36,696 nt of DNA from Gemmatimonadota bacterium. Lineage in GTDB: Bacteria > Gemmatimonadota > Gemmatimonadetes > Longimicrobiales > RSA9. The stretch is from positions 1 to 36,696 of the forward strand of contig JADGQX010000015.1 of assembly GCA_017881445.1 (NCBI GenBank). The letters run 5' to 3'. This document shows positions 26,499 through 36,696 of the stretch, piece after piece. How positions within the stretch are numbered: position 1 is the first letter of the stretch; every line of letters begins with the position of its first letter. A program made the position numbers and the translations under genes. A model generated the notes under the pieces. That model saw only the letters and a program-made list of their open reading frames with translations. It searched no databases and was not told where the DNA came from.

Positions 26499-28328
26499 TC
26501 AGAGTCCGGCGTTGGCCGTGGTGTCCTTGGCGGGGCGCAGCACCTTGTCCCGATTGTCCACGATCTTGGCGGTCTGGCGCAGCGCGACCAGGAACTGCTG
26601 CCAGCGCTGCTCCGCCAGCGCCTGCGTCATGCGCGTGCGCTCGATCTCCTTCTGCTGGTCGAACTCCTGGCGGTTCGCCGGCTGCTTCTCGACCGTCTGG
26701 ACGACGAAGAGAATGTCGCTGGCCTCGACGACGCCGCTGACCTGGCCGGGGTTCAGCCCGAAGGCCGTGCCCACCGCCGCGTTGGCCTGGCCGAGCCCGG
26801 GGACGAAGTCGCGGTGGGTGAACGGACCGGCATCCCGCACCTGGAGGCCGTGCGTGGCCGCCACCTGGTCCAGGCTCTGGCCGGCGCGGATCTGGTCCAC
26901 GATCTGGCGAGCCAGGTCCCGCTCCCGCTCCAGCTTCTTCTGCAGCATGAGCACGGTGCGGATCGTGGGCGTGGCGGCCTGCAGCGGCTCCGTGCCCGCC
27001 TGCGTGCGGCTGACCAGCTCGAGCGTGTAGAAGGCGTTGGGACTCTCGAAAACCTGGCTGACTTCCTTGGGCTGCGCGTCGCCGAAGACCCAGTCCACCC
27101 CCTCGTCCACGCGGCCTACGCCCGGGATCGATGGGATTTCCTTGGTCAGGTTCGCGCTGCGCGGCGTGAGCCCCATGCGCTGGCCGACGTCCGCCAGCGG
27201 CCGGAGCTCGCCCTGCTTCTCCATGGTGTCGGCCCGCGCCAGCAGTTGGTCGAGGTGGGCGCCCGCGACGGTGACCGGCAGCAGGATGTGACGCGCCTTC
27301 GCCTCGTCCGCGGTCCGACTCTCCACCTCGATCAGGTGGTAGCCGAACTGCGTCAGCACCGGGTCACTCAGCTGGTTCAGGGGCAGCGAGAACACGGCCT
27401 GCTCGAAGGCCGGCACCGTCTGCCCCTTCTTGATCGCACCCAGCTCGCCGCCCTGCGCGGCAGAGCCCGGGTCCTTGGACACCTTCTTCGCCATCTCGGC
27501 GAAGTCGGCGCCCGCCGCGATCTGCTTCTTGACGGCCAGCAACGAGTCGCGCACCGCGGCCGTGTCTGCCGCCGTCGGCTCCTTGGCAATGGCCAGCGCC
27601 ACCACCCGGGCCACCGCCGGGCGCTGGAAGTCGTTCTTGTGCTTGTCGTAGTAGGCGGAGATCTCCGCGTCCGAAACGCTCACCTGGTTGTCGGCCACCA
27701 GCGCCCGCGGATCCAGCGCGATGAAGCGGATCCTGGCCGTCTCGTGTGCGTCCCGCCACATCGACCAGAGGTAGCTGTCCGGCACGTACACGCCCGACGT
27801 CACCTGGTAGTACAGCTTGCTGCGCGGAATCACGTCCCGGTAGTACGCCTCCAGCTGCAGCAGCAGCGTGTTGTCCACCGCCGGCGACGCCAGGAACTGC
27901 TGGTACTTGTGGATGTCGAACTGACCGTTGGTCTGGAAGGCCTTGTTCTCCTGGAACTCCGGCGGCGGTGCATACTTGGCCGCTTCCCGGACCTCCTCGT
28001 CCGTGACCTTGATCCCCCGGCGGTCCAGCTCCTGCCCGATCAGCTTCTGCATCACGATCTGGTTCCAGGCCGCGTCTTCCAACTGCTTGTTCACCGCCGA
28101 GGTGATCGGGTCCTGCCGCGACCGCTGCTCCTGGTCGTACAGGTTGCGGTACGTCGAGTTGAACTCCTCGTACGAGACCGGCAGGCCGTTGACCTTGCCC
28201 AGCACGCCGGGCCCGCCCTTGCCCCGGCCGGCGATGTCCATCCCCCAGCCAAACACCATGAGACCCACGAAGGCGACCGAGGTGATGATCATGATCACCT
28301 TCATGTTGTCCCGCATCTGACGCATCAT
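26499..28328 (-). CDS. PpiD/SurA-type peptidyl-prolyl cis-trans isomerase
   Basis: MMRQMRDNMKVIMIITSVAFVGLMVFGWG N-terminal anchor, SurA_N-like region, parvulin domain VSKDPGSAAQGGELGAIKKGQTVPAFEQAVFSLPLNQLSDPVLTQFGYHLIEV. Confidence 0.88.
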   Translation of the reverse strand: MMRQMRDNMKVIMIITSVAFVGLMVFGWGMDIAGRGKGGPGVLGKVNGLPVSYEEFNSTYRNLYDQEQRSRQDPITSAVNKQLEDAAWNQIVMQKLIGQELDRRGIKVTDEEVREAAKYAPPPEFQENKAFQTNGQFDIHKYQQFLASPAVDNTLLLQLEAYYRDVIPRSKLYYQVTSGVYVPDSYLWSMWRDAHETARIRFIALDPRALVADNQVSVSDAEISAYYDKHKNDFQRPAVARVVALAIAKEPTAADTAAVRDSLLAVKKQIAAGADFAEMAKKVSKDPGSAAQGGELGAIKKGQTVPAFEQAVFSLPLNQLSDPVLTQFGYHLIEVESRTADEAKARHILLPVTVAGAHLDQLLARADTMEKQGELRPLADVGQRMGLTPRSANLTKEIPSIPGVGRVDEGVDWVFGDAQPKEVSQVFESPNAFYTLELVSRTQAGTEPLQAATPTIRTVLMLQKKLERERDLARQIVDQIRAGQSLDQVAATHGLQVRDAGPFTHRDFVPGLGQANAAVGTAFGLNPGQVSGVVEASDILFVVQTVEKQPANRQEFDQQKEIERTRMTQALAEQRWQQFLVALRQTAKIVDNRDKVLRPAKDTTANAGL

Positions 28329-28384
28329 CGGACGACTGCTCCCGCCGGCGTGGGCGTGTTCGGAGTCGAGTTGGGAAACAGGCA

Positions 28385-28413
28385 AATCTAGCGAGCCTCC
28401 GGAAGACTTTCAA
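28385..28413 (-). promoter_or_regulatory. Promoter for ppiD-like gene
   Basis: Minus strand TTGAAA, 17-nt spacer, TAGATT. Confidence 0.55.
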
Positions 28414-28460
28414 CCCGCACCGGCGCATGAGGTTCCCCCGCCCCGGGCGGGACGTGCGCG

Positions 28461-28490
28461 TTGACATCCCCGCGCGGCGCGCCATATCTT
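28461..28490 (+). promoter_or_regulatory. Promoter for downstream TPR gene
   Basis: TTGACA (28461-28466), 18-nt spacer, TATCTT (28485-28490). Confidence 0.65.
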
Positions 28491-28540
28491 GCCTTCTCGC
28501 CCTAGAGCCCGTTAGCCCTTGATCCCCGTGGAGTTGGGCG

Positions 28541-30610
28541 ATGGCCGAGTCCCACCGCGACGAAATCGCCAAGCTGGAATCCATGTACGCCGCGAATCCG
28601 GAGGGGCGTGTCTTCACGCACCTCGCCGAGGCGTATCGAAAGGCCGGCGACCTGGTCCGGGCCCGTGAGGTGCTCGAGGACGGGCTGCGCCGGCACGCTG
28701 ATTCCGCGAGCGGCTTCGTCGTCCTCGGCCGGGTGATGCAGGACCTCGACCAGCCGACGGAAGCGGCAGGCGCCTTCGCGCGGGTGCTCGATCTGGACCC
28801 CGAAAACCGCGTGGCGCTACGAGCTCTCGGCGATCTCGCCCATGCGGCCGGCCGCACCGACGCAGCCCTCGCCCATTTCGAGCAGCTTCTCGTCCTCGAC
28901 CCTTCCGACGAGGCCGTCGAGGCACTGGTGACGGAGATCAAACGGGCAGCGGCCGCCGCGCCTGCCGCTGCCGTCGAGGAGCGTGGCGCCTCGCATCCCG
29001 TCGCCATGGAGGGATACCAGGCCACGTCGTATCAGTCGGAGGGCGAGGCTGCGACCGTGTCCTTCGAGGAAGCCGCACCGCCCGCGCCCGCGGCCGAGGC
29101 GGCCCCCGCGGCGGAAGTCGCGCCGCCGGTCTTCGACCTGGGGGGCCTGGCTGCCGCGGTGGAAGCCTCGCCGGCAGGCGCGCCCGAGCCCGCGGCGGAG
29201 CTGCCGTCGCTGGACGTTAGCTGGCCCGCGCCCGCCGGGGAGGATGAAGCCGCCTGGGCCGCGCCCGGGGGCGAGGCCGCTCCCGCGGCGGAGGCTGCCG
29301 CAGAGGCCGACGCGAGCGTGGTCGCGGAGCAGCCGCAGCCGGAGCAGGAGGCGCCGCAGACGCCGGAGCTCCCCGCCGCCGAATCCCCCGCGCCGCCCGC
29401 CTGGGGCCTGGCCGGTGAGGAAGCGGAAGGCCCGGTCGGCCCGGCCGGCGAAGAGCCGGCCGAGCTGGTGACCGAGACCATGGCCGAGCTCTACCGCAGC
29501 CAGGGCCACCTGGAGCGGGCGGCCGAGGTCTACCGCGCCCTTCTGCGGCAGCGCCCCGGCGACGAGCAGCTCGAGCGCAAGCTGCTGGAGGTCGAGCTGG
29601 CGATCCTGGCGCCGGAGCCGGTCGCGGACGCCGCCCCGGACGCGACGCCCGAGGCGGCTCCTGCGCCTTCGGAGGGATTCACGCCCGAGGAGCCCGAGGA
29701 CTTCGCCGCCGCGGCCGTGGAGGTGGTGGAGTCGCTCGCTCCTGCCGCGGAGGAGCCGCCGGAGTCGGCCCCGCTGGAGCCAATGACCGCGGAGGCCGTC
29801 GTGCCCGAGCCCGAGGTGGCTGAGCCCGGCTTCGCCGCGCCGGCCCTGGACGGGGAAGGCGCCGGCCTCACCGAGCTGCCCGAGGGTGCGGTCTGGGAGG
29901 AGCCGGTGCCCGCGGTGGAGTCGTTCGGCTACGCCGCCCTGGAGGCGGAGTCGTCGGTGGCCGAGGAGCCGTGGACGGATGCGGTGGTCGAGGAAGTCGC
30001 GCCGGCGGAAGCGCCGGAGCCGGTGTGGATGGGTGGCGGGGACGTGCCGGTCGAGGAGCCGACGCCGTACGCCTGGGAGGCGGGGCCGGCCGAGGAGGAC
30101 GCCGGGCCGCCGGTATCCGCGTACCTGCACGGCCTGCTGTCCTGGCGGCTCACGGTGGCGCCGGCCTGGGCGTCGTCGGAGCCCGCCGCGCCGGTGGAGG
30201 AGACGGGGTACTACGAGGCGCCGCCGGAGCCCGTGACCGACTGGACGGCGTCGCCCGAAAGCTACGAGCCGTACGTGCCGCCGCAGGAGTACGAGGCGCC
30301 GGGCTTCGAGACGTCGCCGCCCTACGAGGCGCCGGCATGGACCGGGTCCGCGCCCGAGCCGGCCGCGCCGACGTGGGCCGACGAGGCTGCGGCGGAGCCG
30401 TGGACGTCCGAGCCGAGTCTGCCGGTGGAACCCGTGGAGCCTGCGGCCACCGAGGACCTGGCCTGGCTGACGGGCCCGGACGGCCTGGCGCCGGAGGCGC
30501 CGGTGCAGCCCGCGGCGCCTGCGCCCCCCGGGCCGGATGCGCCGGAGGCGCCGGGCGACGACGACGACCTGGAGATGTTCCGGGCGTGGCTCCAGAGCCT
30601 GAAGAAGTGA
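28541..30610 (+). CDS. TPR protein with long Ala/Pro/Glu-rich disordered region
   Basis: N-terminal TPRs ([44 protein letters not shown]), isolated internal [34 protein letters not shown], remainder A/P/E-rich. Confidence 0.85.
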   Translation: MAESHRDEIAKLESMYAANPEGRVFTHLAEAYRKAGDLVRAREVLEDGLRRHADSASGFVVLGRVMQDLDQPTEAAGAFARVLDLDPENRVALRALGDLAHAAGRTDAALAHFEQLLVLDPSDEAVEALVTEIKRAAAAAPAAAVEERGASHPVAMEGYQATSYQSEGEAATVSFEEAAPPAPAAEAAPAAEVAPPVFDLGGLAAAVEASPAGAPEPAAELPSLDVSWPAPAGEDEAAWAAPGGEAAPAAEAAAEADASVVAEQPQPEQEAPQTPELPAAESPAPPAWGLAGEEAEGPVGPAGEEPAELVTETMAELYRSQGHLERAAEVYRALLRQRPGDEQLERKLLEVELAILAPEPVADAAPDATPEAAPAPSEGFTPEEPEDFAAAAVEVVESLAPAAEEPPESAPLEPMTAEAVVPEPEVAEPGFAAPALDGEGAGLTELPEGAVWEEPVPAVESFGYAALEAESSVAEEPWTDAVVEEVAPAEAPEPVWMGGGDVPVEEPTPYAWEAGPAEEDAGPPVSAYLHGLLSWRLTVAPAWASSEPAAPVEETGYYEAPPEPVTDWTASPESYEPYVPPQEYEAPGFETSPPYEAPAWTGSAPEPAAPTWADEAAAEPWTSEPSLPVEPVEPAATEDLAWLTGPDGLAPEAPVQPAAPAPPGPDAPEAPGDDDDLEMFRAWLQSLKK

Positions 30611-31065
30611 GGATCGCGGTCCTGCACGGACCTAACCTCAACCTTCTGGGCACGCGGGAGCCGGAGGTCTACGGGCGGGAGACGCTGGCCGGGATCGACG
30701 AGCGCATTCGTGCGCTCGCGGCGGAGCTGGGGATCGAGGTCGAGACGTACCAGTCCAATGTGGAAGGTGCGCTCATCGACCGCATCCACGAGCTGGCCGG
30801 CCGCGTGGACGGTTTCCTGATCAATGCGGGCGCTTACACCCACACGAGCATCGCGCTGCTGGATGCGCTCGTCGGGGTCGGGCGCCCGTTCGTCGAAGTG
30901 CATCTTTCCAACATCCATGGGCGGGAGGCGTTCCGCCGGCGCTCCTTGCTTGCGCCGCGCGCGGCCGGCATCGTCATGGGCTTCGGCGCCGACAGCTACC
31001 TGCTGGGGCTGCGGGGACTGACGCTGCGGTTGCGGGCGGACGCACGTGGAACGGAGGAGGCTTGA
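30607..31065 (+). CDS. aroQ: 3-dehydroquinate dehydratase, type II
   Basis: GTG start overlapping upstream [52 protein letters not shown]. Confidence 0.96.
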   Translation: MRIAVLHGPNLNLLGTREPEVYGRETLAGIDERIRALAAELGIEVETYQSNVEGALIDRIHELAGRVDGFLINAGAYTHTSIALLDALVGVGRPFVEVHLSNIHGREAFRRRSLLAPRAAGIVMGFGADSYLLGLRGLTLRLRADARGTEEA

Positions 31066-31766
31066 TGGCGGGGACGGGACGACGGAAGTCCGGGGGACAC
31101 GGGACGACCGCCGGGGCGGGAGCGGGGGCGGGGCAGGGTGAGGCGCCGCCGCGGACCGGACGCGCCGGACGGGGCGGCGCGGGCCCGGCGGCGGCAGGCG
31201 AGCCGCGCAACGGGCGGTCCCGCGAGCGGGCTTCCGCGCGAGCCGCGGCGGCGAGCAGCCTCGAGGAACCTGTGGCGGGGGGGCACGCCATGATCGACCT
31301 GGAGTTCCTGCGCGGCCTGATCGGCGCGGTGGATGCCAGTGGCATCGACTCGATCGAGATCACGCGCGCCGGCACGCGCATCCGCATCTCCAAGACGCCG
31401 CCGCCGGCGCCGGCCGGGGTGTCCGTCCAGGGAATGCCGGCCGTGATGAGCGCGCCGCCCCTGCAGCAGCCCGCGTCGGCGGCGCCGGCGCCGGCCGAGG
31501 AGCCCTCGGTGCGGACGGACCTGCTGGAGATCAAGTCTCCCATGGTGGGTACCTTCTATCGTTCGCCGGCGCCGGAGGCGCCGTCCTACGTGGAGGTGGG
31601 CAGCCAGGTGACGAAGGGCCAGACGCTCTGCATCCTCGAGGCGATGAAGCTCATGAACGAGCTCGAGTCCGAGGTGGAGGGGATCGTGCGGGCAGTGCTG
31701 GTGGAGAACGCGGAGCCGGTCGAGTTCGGGCAGGTGCTCTTCCGGGTCGAGCCGACGGAGCGATAA
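31065..31766 (+). CDS. accB: Biotin carboxyl carrier protein of acetyl-CoA carboxylase (alternative start ATG 31290)
   Basis: Biotinylation motif [31 protein letters not shown]-terminal 75 aa low complexity. Confidence 0.92.
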   Translation: MAGTGRRKSGGHGTTAGAGAGAGQGEAPPRTGRAGRGGAGPAAAGEPRNGRSRERASARAAAASSLEEPVAGGHAMIDLEFLRGLIGAVDASGIDSIEITRAGTRIRISKTPPPAPAGVSVQGMPAVMSAPPLQQPASAAPAPAEEPSVRTDLLEIKSPMVGTFYRSPAPEAPSYVEVGSQVTKGQTLCILEAMKLMNELESEVEGIVRAVLVENAEPVEFGQVLFRVEPTER

Positions 31767-31803
31767 TCGAGGCGCGGCGCCCTGGCGCCGCCGGTCCGCA
31801 GCT

Positions 31804-31851
31804 CCGCCCCCGCTCGCCCCTCGCCTCGTGTGCGACGGCGCGCGGGGGCGG
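31804..31851. repeat. GC-rich inverted repeat in accB-accC spacer
   Basis: CCGCCCCCGC (31804-31813) / GCGGGGGCGG (31842-31851). Confidence 0.6.
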
Positions 31852-31905
31852 GGAGCGTCCGGCGGCGGCGCCCGGTCCCGCGCCGTTCCACGCGATAATG
31901 GTGCA

Positions 31906-33263
<1,358 letters not shown>

Positions 33264-33267
<4 letters not shown>

Positions 33268-33986
33268 GACTCGACGTCGCCTTCACGCCCGGGGAGCTGC
33301 CGCCGCCGGCGGTACTGGTCGATCAGACGGTCGTGGTCATCGACGTGCTGCGCGCCACCAGCACCATGGTCGAGGCACTGGCCAACGACGCCCGCGGCAT
33401 CACCGCGGTGGCCACCACCGAAGAGGCCGTGCGCATTGCCCAGAACATCGGCCGGGACGGCGCGCTGCTGACCGGCGAGCGCAAGTGCGTGCGCATCGAG
33501 GGGTTCGACCTGGGCAACTCGCCACTCGAGTTCACGGCGGAGCGCGTGGCGGGGCGGCAGCTCATCATGACCACCACCAACGGCACCGCGGCGCTGGCGG
33601 CGGTGACGGCTTCCCGGCGCGTGCTGATCGCGTCGCTGCTGAACGTGGATGCCGTGGCACGCGAGCTGGCCGTGGACGACGAGTCCATCACGCTGGTCTG
33701 CGCCGGCCGGGAAGGGCGTTTCGCGCTCGAGGACGCCATCTGCGCGGGTACCCTGGCCCTGCGCCTTTACCGCCGGCTCGGCCGGCGCCGCAACTGGAGC
33801 GACGCGGCGCTGGCGGCGGCGCAGCTGGCCCGGCGCTATCTTCCGTCCGTTGAGCGCACCCTGCGGCGCACGGCGGCGGGGCGGCAGCTCATGGAGCTGG
33901 GGCTGGGCGCCGACGTGACCTACTGCGCGCAGCTCGATCACTACGACGTGGTACCGAAGGTCCGCGACCGCCAGGTCGTGCTGTAG
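33264..33986 (+). CDS. comB: 2-phosphosulfolactate phosphatase family protein (ComB)
   Basis: [68 protein letters not shown]. Confidence 0.9.
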
Positions 33987-34006
33987 CACCCGCGGAGGGG
34001 TTGGCG

Positions 34007-36280
34007 ATGGCGAGCGTGGAGCGACGACGCGAGGTGCTGGGCCTGTGCCTCCTGGCCCTGGCCCTCTTCCTCCTCCTCAGTTTCGTGCCGGCCGGAGTCG
34101 CGGGAACCCGCTTCTTCGCCTCCGGCAACCTCATGGGGATCGTCGGCCTGGGCGTGAGCCACGGCGGTGCCGCGCTCCTGGGCGCCGGGCTGCCGGCATT
34201 GCCCGCCGTCCTGGCCCTGGTGGGCGCCGCCTGCTTTGCCTGGATCACCTGGGACAGCGCCTTCCGCTGGAGCGCGCTGTTCACCGCGCTGGCCGTGCTG
34301 CTCCCCGCCTTCCTGGCGCTCTTCACCCCCGCCCTGGCGGCGCCCGGGCTGGCGCTGCTGTCCGACGGCACCGCCGGCTGGATCGGGCGCACCGTGGCGC
34401 TGCCGCTGGTGGCACTGCTCAGTCCGCTGGGCGCCGGGCTGCTGCTGGCGTTCCTGGCCGTGGTCGCCTGCGTGCTCACCATCGGCGCCAACCCGCTGCG
34501 GCCCCTCGGCCGCCTCCTCCGGCGCCTGCTGCGCCGTGGCGGCAGTGGGCCGGACGGCATTCCCGGGGGCGACGTCGCCATCCCCGACGCGCTCGCCGCC
34601 CTGCCCGAGGACGACGATCCCTTCGGCGAGCTACCGGCGCCCGAGCCCGTGCTCGCGGGTGCGGACGCGGCGCCGCGGGCGGGGCGGAACGTCGGGGTGC
34701 GACGGCAGCGGAAGGAGACGGTGACGGCCTATCCCGACTCCGGCGACCCGTCCAGCCTCGACCTTCCGCCGCTCACGCTGCTGACGCCGCCCAAGCCGCG
34801 GGACATGGCCACCAGCGACGCCATTTTCGACGCCCTGGCCGAGGTGCTGGTCCGCACGCTGCGGACGTTCAAGGTCGAGGGGCAGGTGGTGGGCCGCACC
34901 ACGGGGCCGGTCATCACGCAGTTCGAGGTGGTGCCCGCGCCCGGCGTCAAGGTGAACCGCATCGCCGCCCTGGACGCCGACCTGGCACTGGCGCTCAAGG
35001 CCCCTTCGGTGCGCATCGTGGCGCCCATCCCGGGGAAGGGAGCCGTGGGAGTGGAGGTGCCGAATCCCGAGGCGGACATCGTCGTGCTGCGGGAGATCCT
35101 GGAGGCGCCGGCCTTCCAGAAGAGCAAGGGGCAGATGCCGGTCGGGCTGGGGAAGGACCTCACGGGACGGCCCTACGTGGCGGACCTGACCAAGATGCCG
35201 CACCTGCTGATCGCCGGAGCCACCGGCTCGGGCAAGTCGGTGTGCGTCAACACGATCATCACGTCGCTCGTATACCGGCACACGCCCCGCGACCTGCGCA
35301 TGCTGCTCATCGACCCCAAGATGGTCGAGCTGAGCATGTACGCCGACCTGCCCCACCTGCGCCACCCGGTCATCACCAACCCGCAGGACGCCGCCATCGC
35401 GCTCAAGTGGGCCGTCTACGAGATGGAGCGCCGCTACGAGATGCTCTCGGAGAACGGCGCCCGCTCGATCCTCGAGTTCAACCGCCGGCTGGCCGAGGGC
35501 CAGACGCTGCGGCGCTCCACGCCCGCGTCGCTGGACGAGACCGACCCCGAGCGCTGGATCTACCGCGAGGGTCCGCTGCCCTACATCGTCGTCGTGGTGG
35601 AGGAGCTGGCCGACCTGATGATGGCCGTACAGGCGGAGATCGAGAAGCCGCTGGCGCAGCTGGCGCAGAAGGCCCGCGCCATCGGCATCCACCTGATCGT
35701 GGCCACGCAGCGCCCCAGCGTGAACGTCATCACCGGGCTGATCAAGGCCAACTTCCCCTGCCGCTTGGCGTTCCGCGTGAGCGCCAAGGTGGACAGCCGC
35801 ACCATCCTGGATCAGAACGGCGCCGACGCGCTCCTGGGCAACGGCGACATGCTCTTCCTGCCCCCGGGCAGCTCCGACCCCGTGCGCATCCAGGGCGCCT
35901 ACCTCTCCACGGAGGAGACCGAGCGCCTGATGGCCTGGTACCGCGAGCAGGCCGTCGCCATCGCCTCCCCCAGGGAGCTGGAGGAGGACGTGCTCGAGAC
36001 CGTTCGCGCCCGCGAGGCCGAGGCCGGCGCCGACGAGGGCATGGAGGAGTTCGATGGCGAGCGCGACAAGCTGTTCCGCGAGGCGGCCGAGATCTGCATC
36101 CAGTTCTCCCAGGGCTCCACCTCGCTGCTGCAGCGGCGGCTCCGCATCGGCTATGGCCGCGCCGCCCGCATCATCGACCAGCTCCACAACGCCGGCGTGC
36201 TCGGTCCGCCCGACGGCTCGCGCCCCCGGGAGGTGCTGCTCGGCTTCGAGTCGCTCAACGCCATCTGCGGCGACACCTGA
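34007..36280 (+). CDS. ftsK: DNA translocase FtsK/SpoIIIE
   Basis: N-terminal TM segments, Walker A GATGSGKSVCVN, LLIDPKMVELSMY, C-terminal gamma-type winged helix QGSTSLLQRRLRIGYGRAARIID. Confidence 0.97.
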   Translation: MASVERRREVLGLCLLALALFLLLSFVPAGVAGTRFFASGNLMGIVGLGVSHGGAALLGAGLPALPAVLALVGAACFAWITWDSAFRWSALFTALAVLLPAFLALFTPALAAPGLALLSDGTAGWIGRTVALPLVALLSPLGAGLLLAFLAVVACVLTIGANPLRPLGRLLRRLLRRGGSGPDGIPGGDVAIPDALAALPEDDDPFGELPAPEPVLAGADAAPRAGRNVGVRRQRKETVTAYPDSGDPSSLDLPPLTLLTPPKPRDMATSDAIFDALAEVLVRTLRTFKVEGQVVGRTTGPVITQFEVVPAPGVKVNRIAALDADLALALKAPSVRIVAPIPGKGAVGVEVPNPEADIVVLREILEAPAFQKSKGQMPVGLGKDLTGRPYVADLTKMPHLLIAGATGSGKSVCVNTIITSLVYRHTPRDLRMLLIDPKMVELSMYADLPHLRHPVITNPQDAAIALKWAVYEMERRYEMLSENGARSILEFNRRLAEGQTLRRSTPASLDETDPERWIYREGPLPYIVVVVEELADLMMAVQAEIEKPLAQLAQKARAIGIHLIVATQRPSVNVITGLIKANFPCRLAFRVSAKVDSRTILDQNGADALLGNGDMLFLPPGSSDPVRIQGAYLSTEETERLMAWYREQAVAIASPRELEEDVLETVRAREAEAGADEGMEEFDGERDKLFREAAEICIQFSQGSTSLLQRRLRIGYGRAARIIDQLHNAGVLGPPDGSRPREVLLGFESLNAICGDT

Positions 36281-36310
36281 GTCACCTCCGGCAACCAGGG
36301 CGACGGAAGC

Positions 36311-36515
36311 CTCATCTCACGCGAAGTCACGAAGGGCCGAAGCCATCCCGTCCGCGGCCGCGGGACTCTCGGATTCCCCTGGCATGCCGGCGCCGCAGGA
36401 TGTTCTGGTTGTTGTTTAACAAAGAGAGGGGCGCTTCGGACGCCCGGAGGTCCGCGGTTACGCCGTGAGGCAGGACTTCGCTCCTTCGCCCCTTCGCCTC
36501 TTCGCGTGAGATGAG
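36311..36515. repeat. Intergenic inverted-repeat element C (16-bp perfect terminal inverted repeats)
   Basis: CTCATCTCACGCGAAG 36311-36326 versus CTTCGCGTGAGATGAG 36500-36515; 8-nt period CGAAG iterations at both ends; core GTTGTTGTTTAACAA. Confidence 0.9.
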
Positions 36516-36610
36516 CGTCGGGTCGCCCTGGGAGTTGAGGGTTCGCGCGGAAGTCGCCCGCGATGATATTCTACCGGCGCCCTTTCTTGCCCGAATTCCG
36601 CGAGGCTCCC

Positions 36611-36696
36611 GTGACGAAGCGCCTGCTCCTTTCGCTGCTCTCCCTTGCGCTGCTGGCCTCCTGCGCGCCGCCCCGGGGTCCCGCGCCGGCGGGCGG
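36611..36696 (+). CDS. N-terminus of a lipoprotein (3' truncated by window)
   Basis: GTG start; VTKRLLLSLLSLALLASCAPP with lipobox LLASC. Confidence 0.65.
   Translation, partial: MTKRLLLSLLSLALLASCAPPRGPAPAG

Noticed and set aside
34045-36468. 807-aa + strand ORF over ftsK
   Set aside because: Alternate-frame shadow of FtsK, composition G/R/P/A/H only.
36311-36515. Element C as a complete insertion sequence
   Set aside because: Only ~205 nt with no transposase; at most a non-autonomous or RNA-type element.

Overview
High-GC window, almost certainly a bacterial chromosome segment. Gene content (a diderm envelope with Tol-Pal and LptD, and the order aroQ-accB-accC-comB-ftsK) suggests Gemmatimonadota, but that is inference. 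Most of it is conserved housekeeping DNA: tsaB-rimI-hemB; a LysM protein; ccsA/hemX-like-hemA; an NDP-sugar epimerase; tolQ-tolR-tolA/tonB then tolB-pal-cpoB; nrdR; tatC; lptD; hutH-hutI; two TPR proteins with long disordered regions; a polyprenyl synthetase; a small DUF4321-like membrane protein; tatA; a PpiD/SurA-type isomerase; aroQ; accB; accC; comB; ftsK; and the start of a lipoprotein gene. The most interesting coding locus is a two-gene unit at about 24.3-26.5 kb. It encodes a type-1-copper cupredoxin and a fused monoheme-cytochrome/porin resembling Cyc2, with a consensus TATAAT and a ~180-nt leader upstream and a strong bidirectional terminator downstream. It is a candidate outer-membrane electron-conduit module. 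The most interesting non-coding signal is a set of three intergenic inverted-repeat elements at 9482-9755, ~17000-17173 and 36311-36515. They have short-period repeated ends and AT-rich cores, and two share an exact 15-nt core. One element splits the tol operon, and its long arm carries only G.U-compatible differences, which hints at an RNA stem. No tRNA, rRNA, CRISPR array or transposase was recognised.
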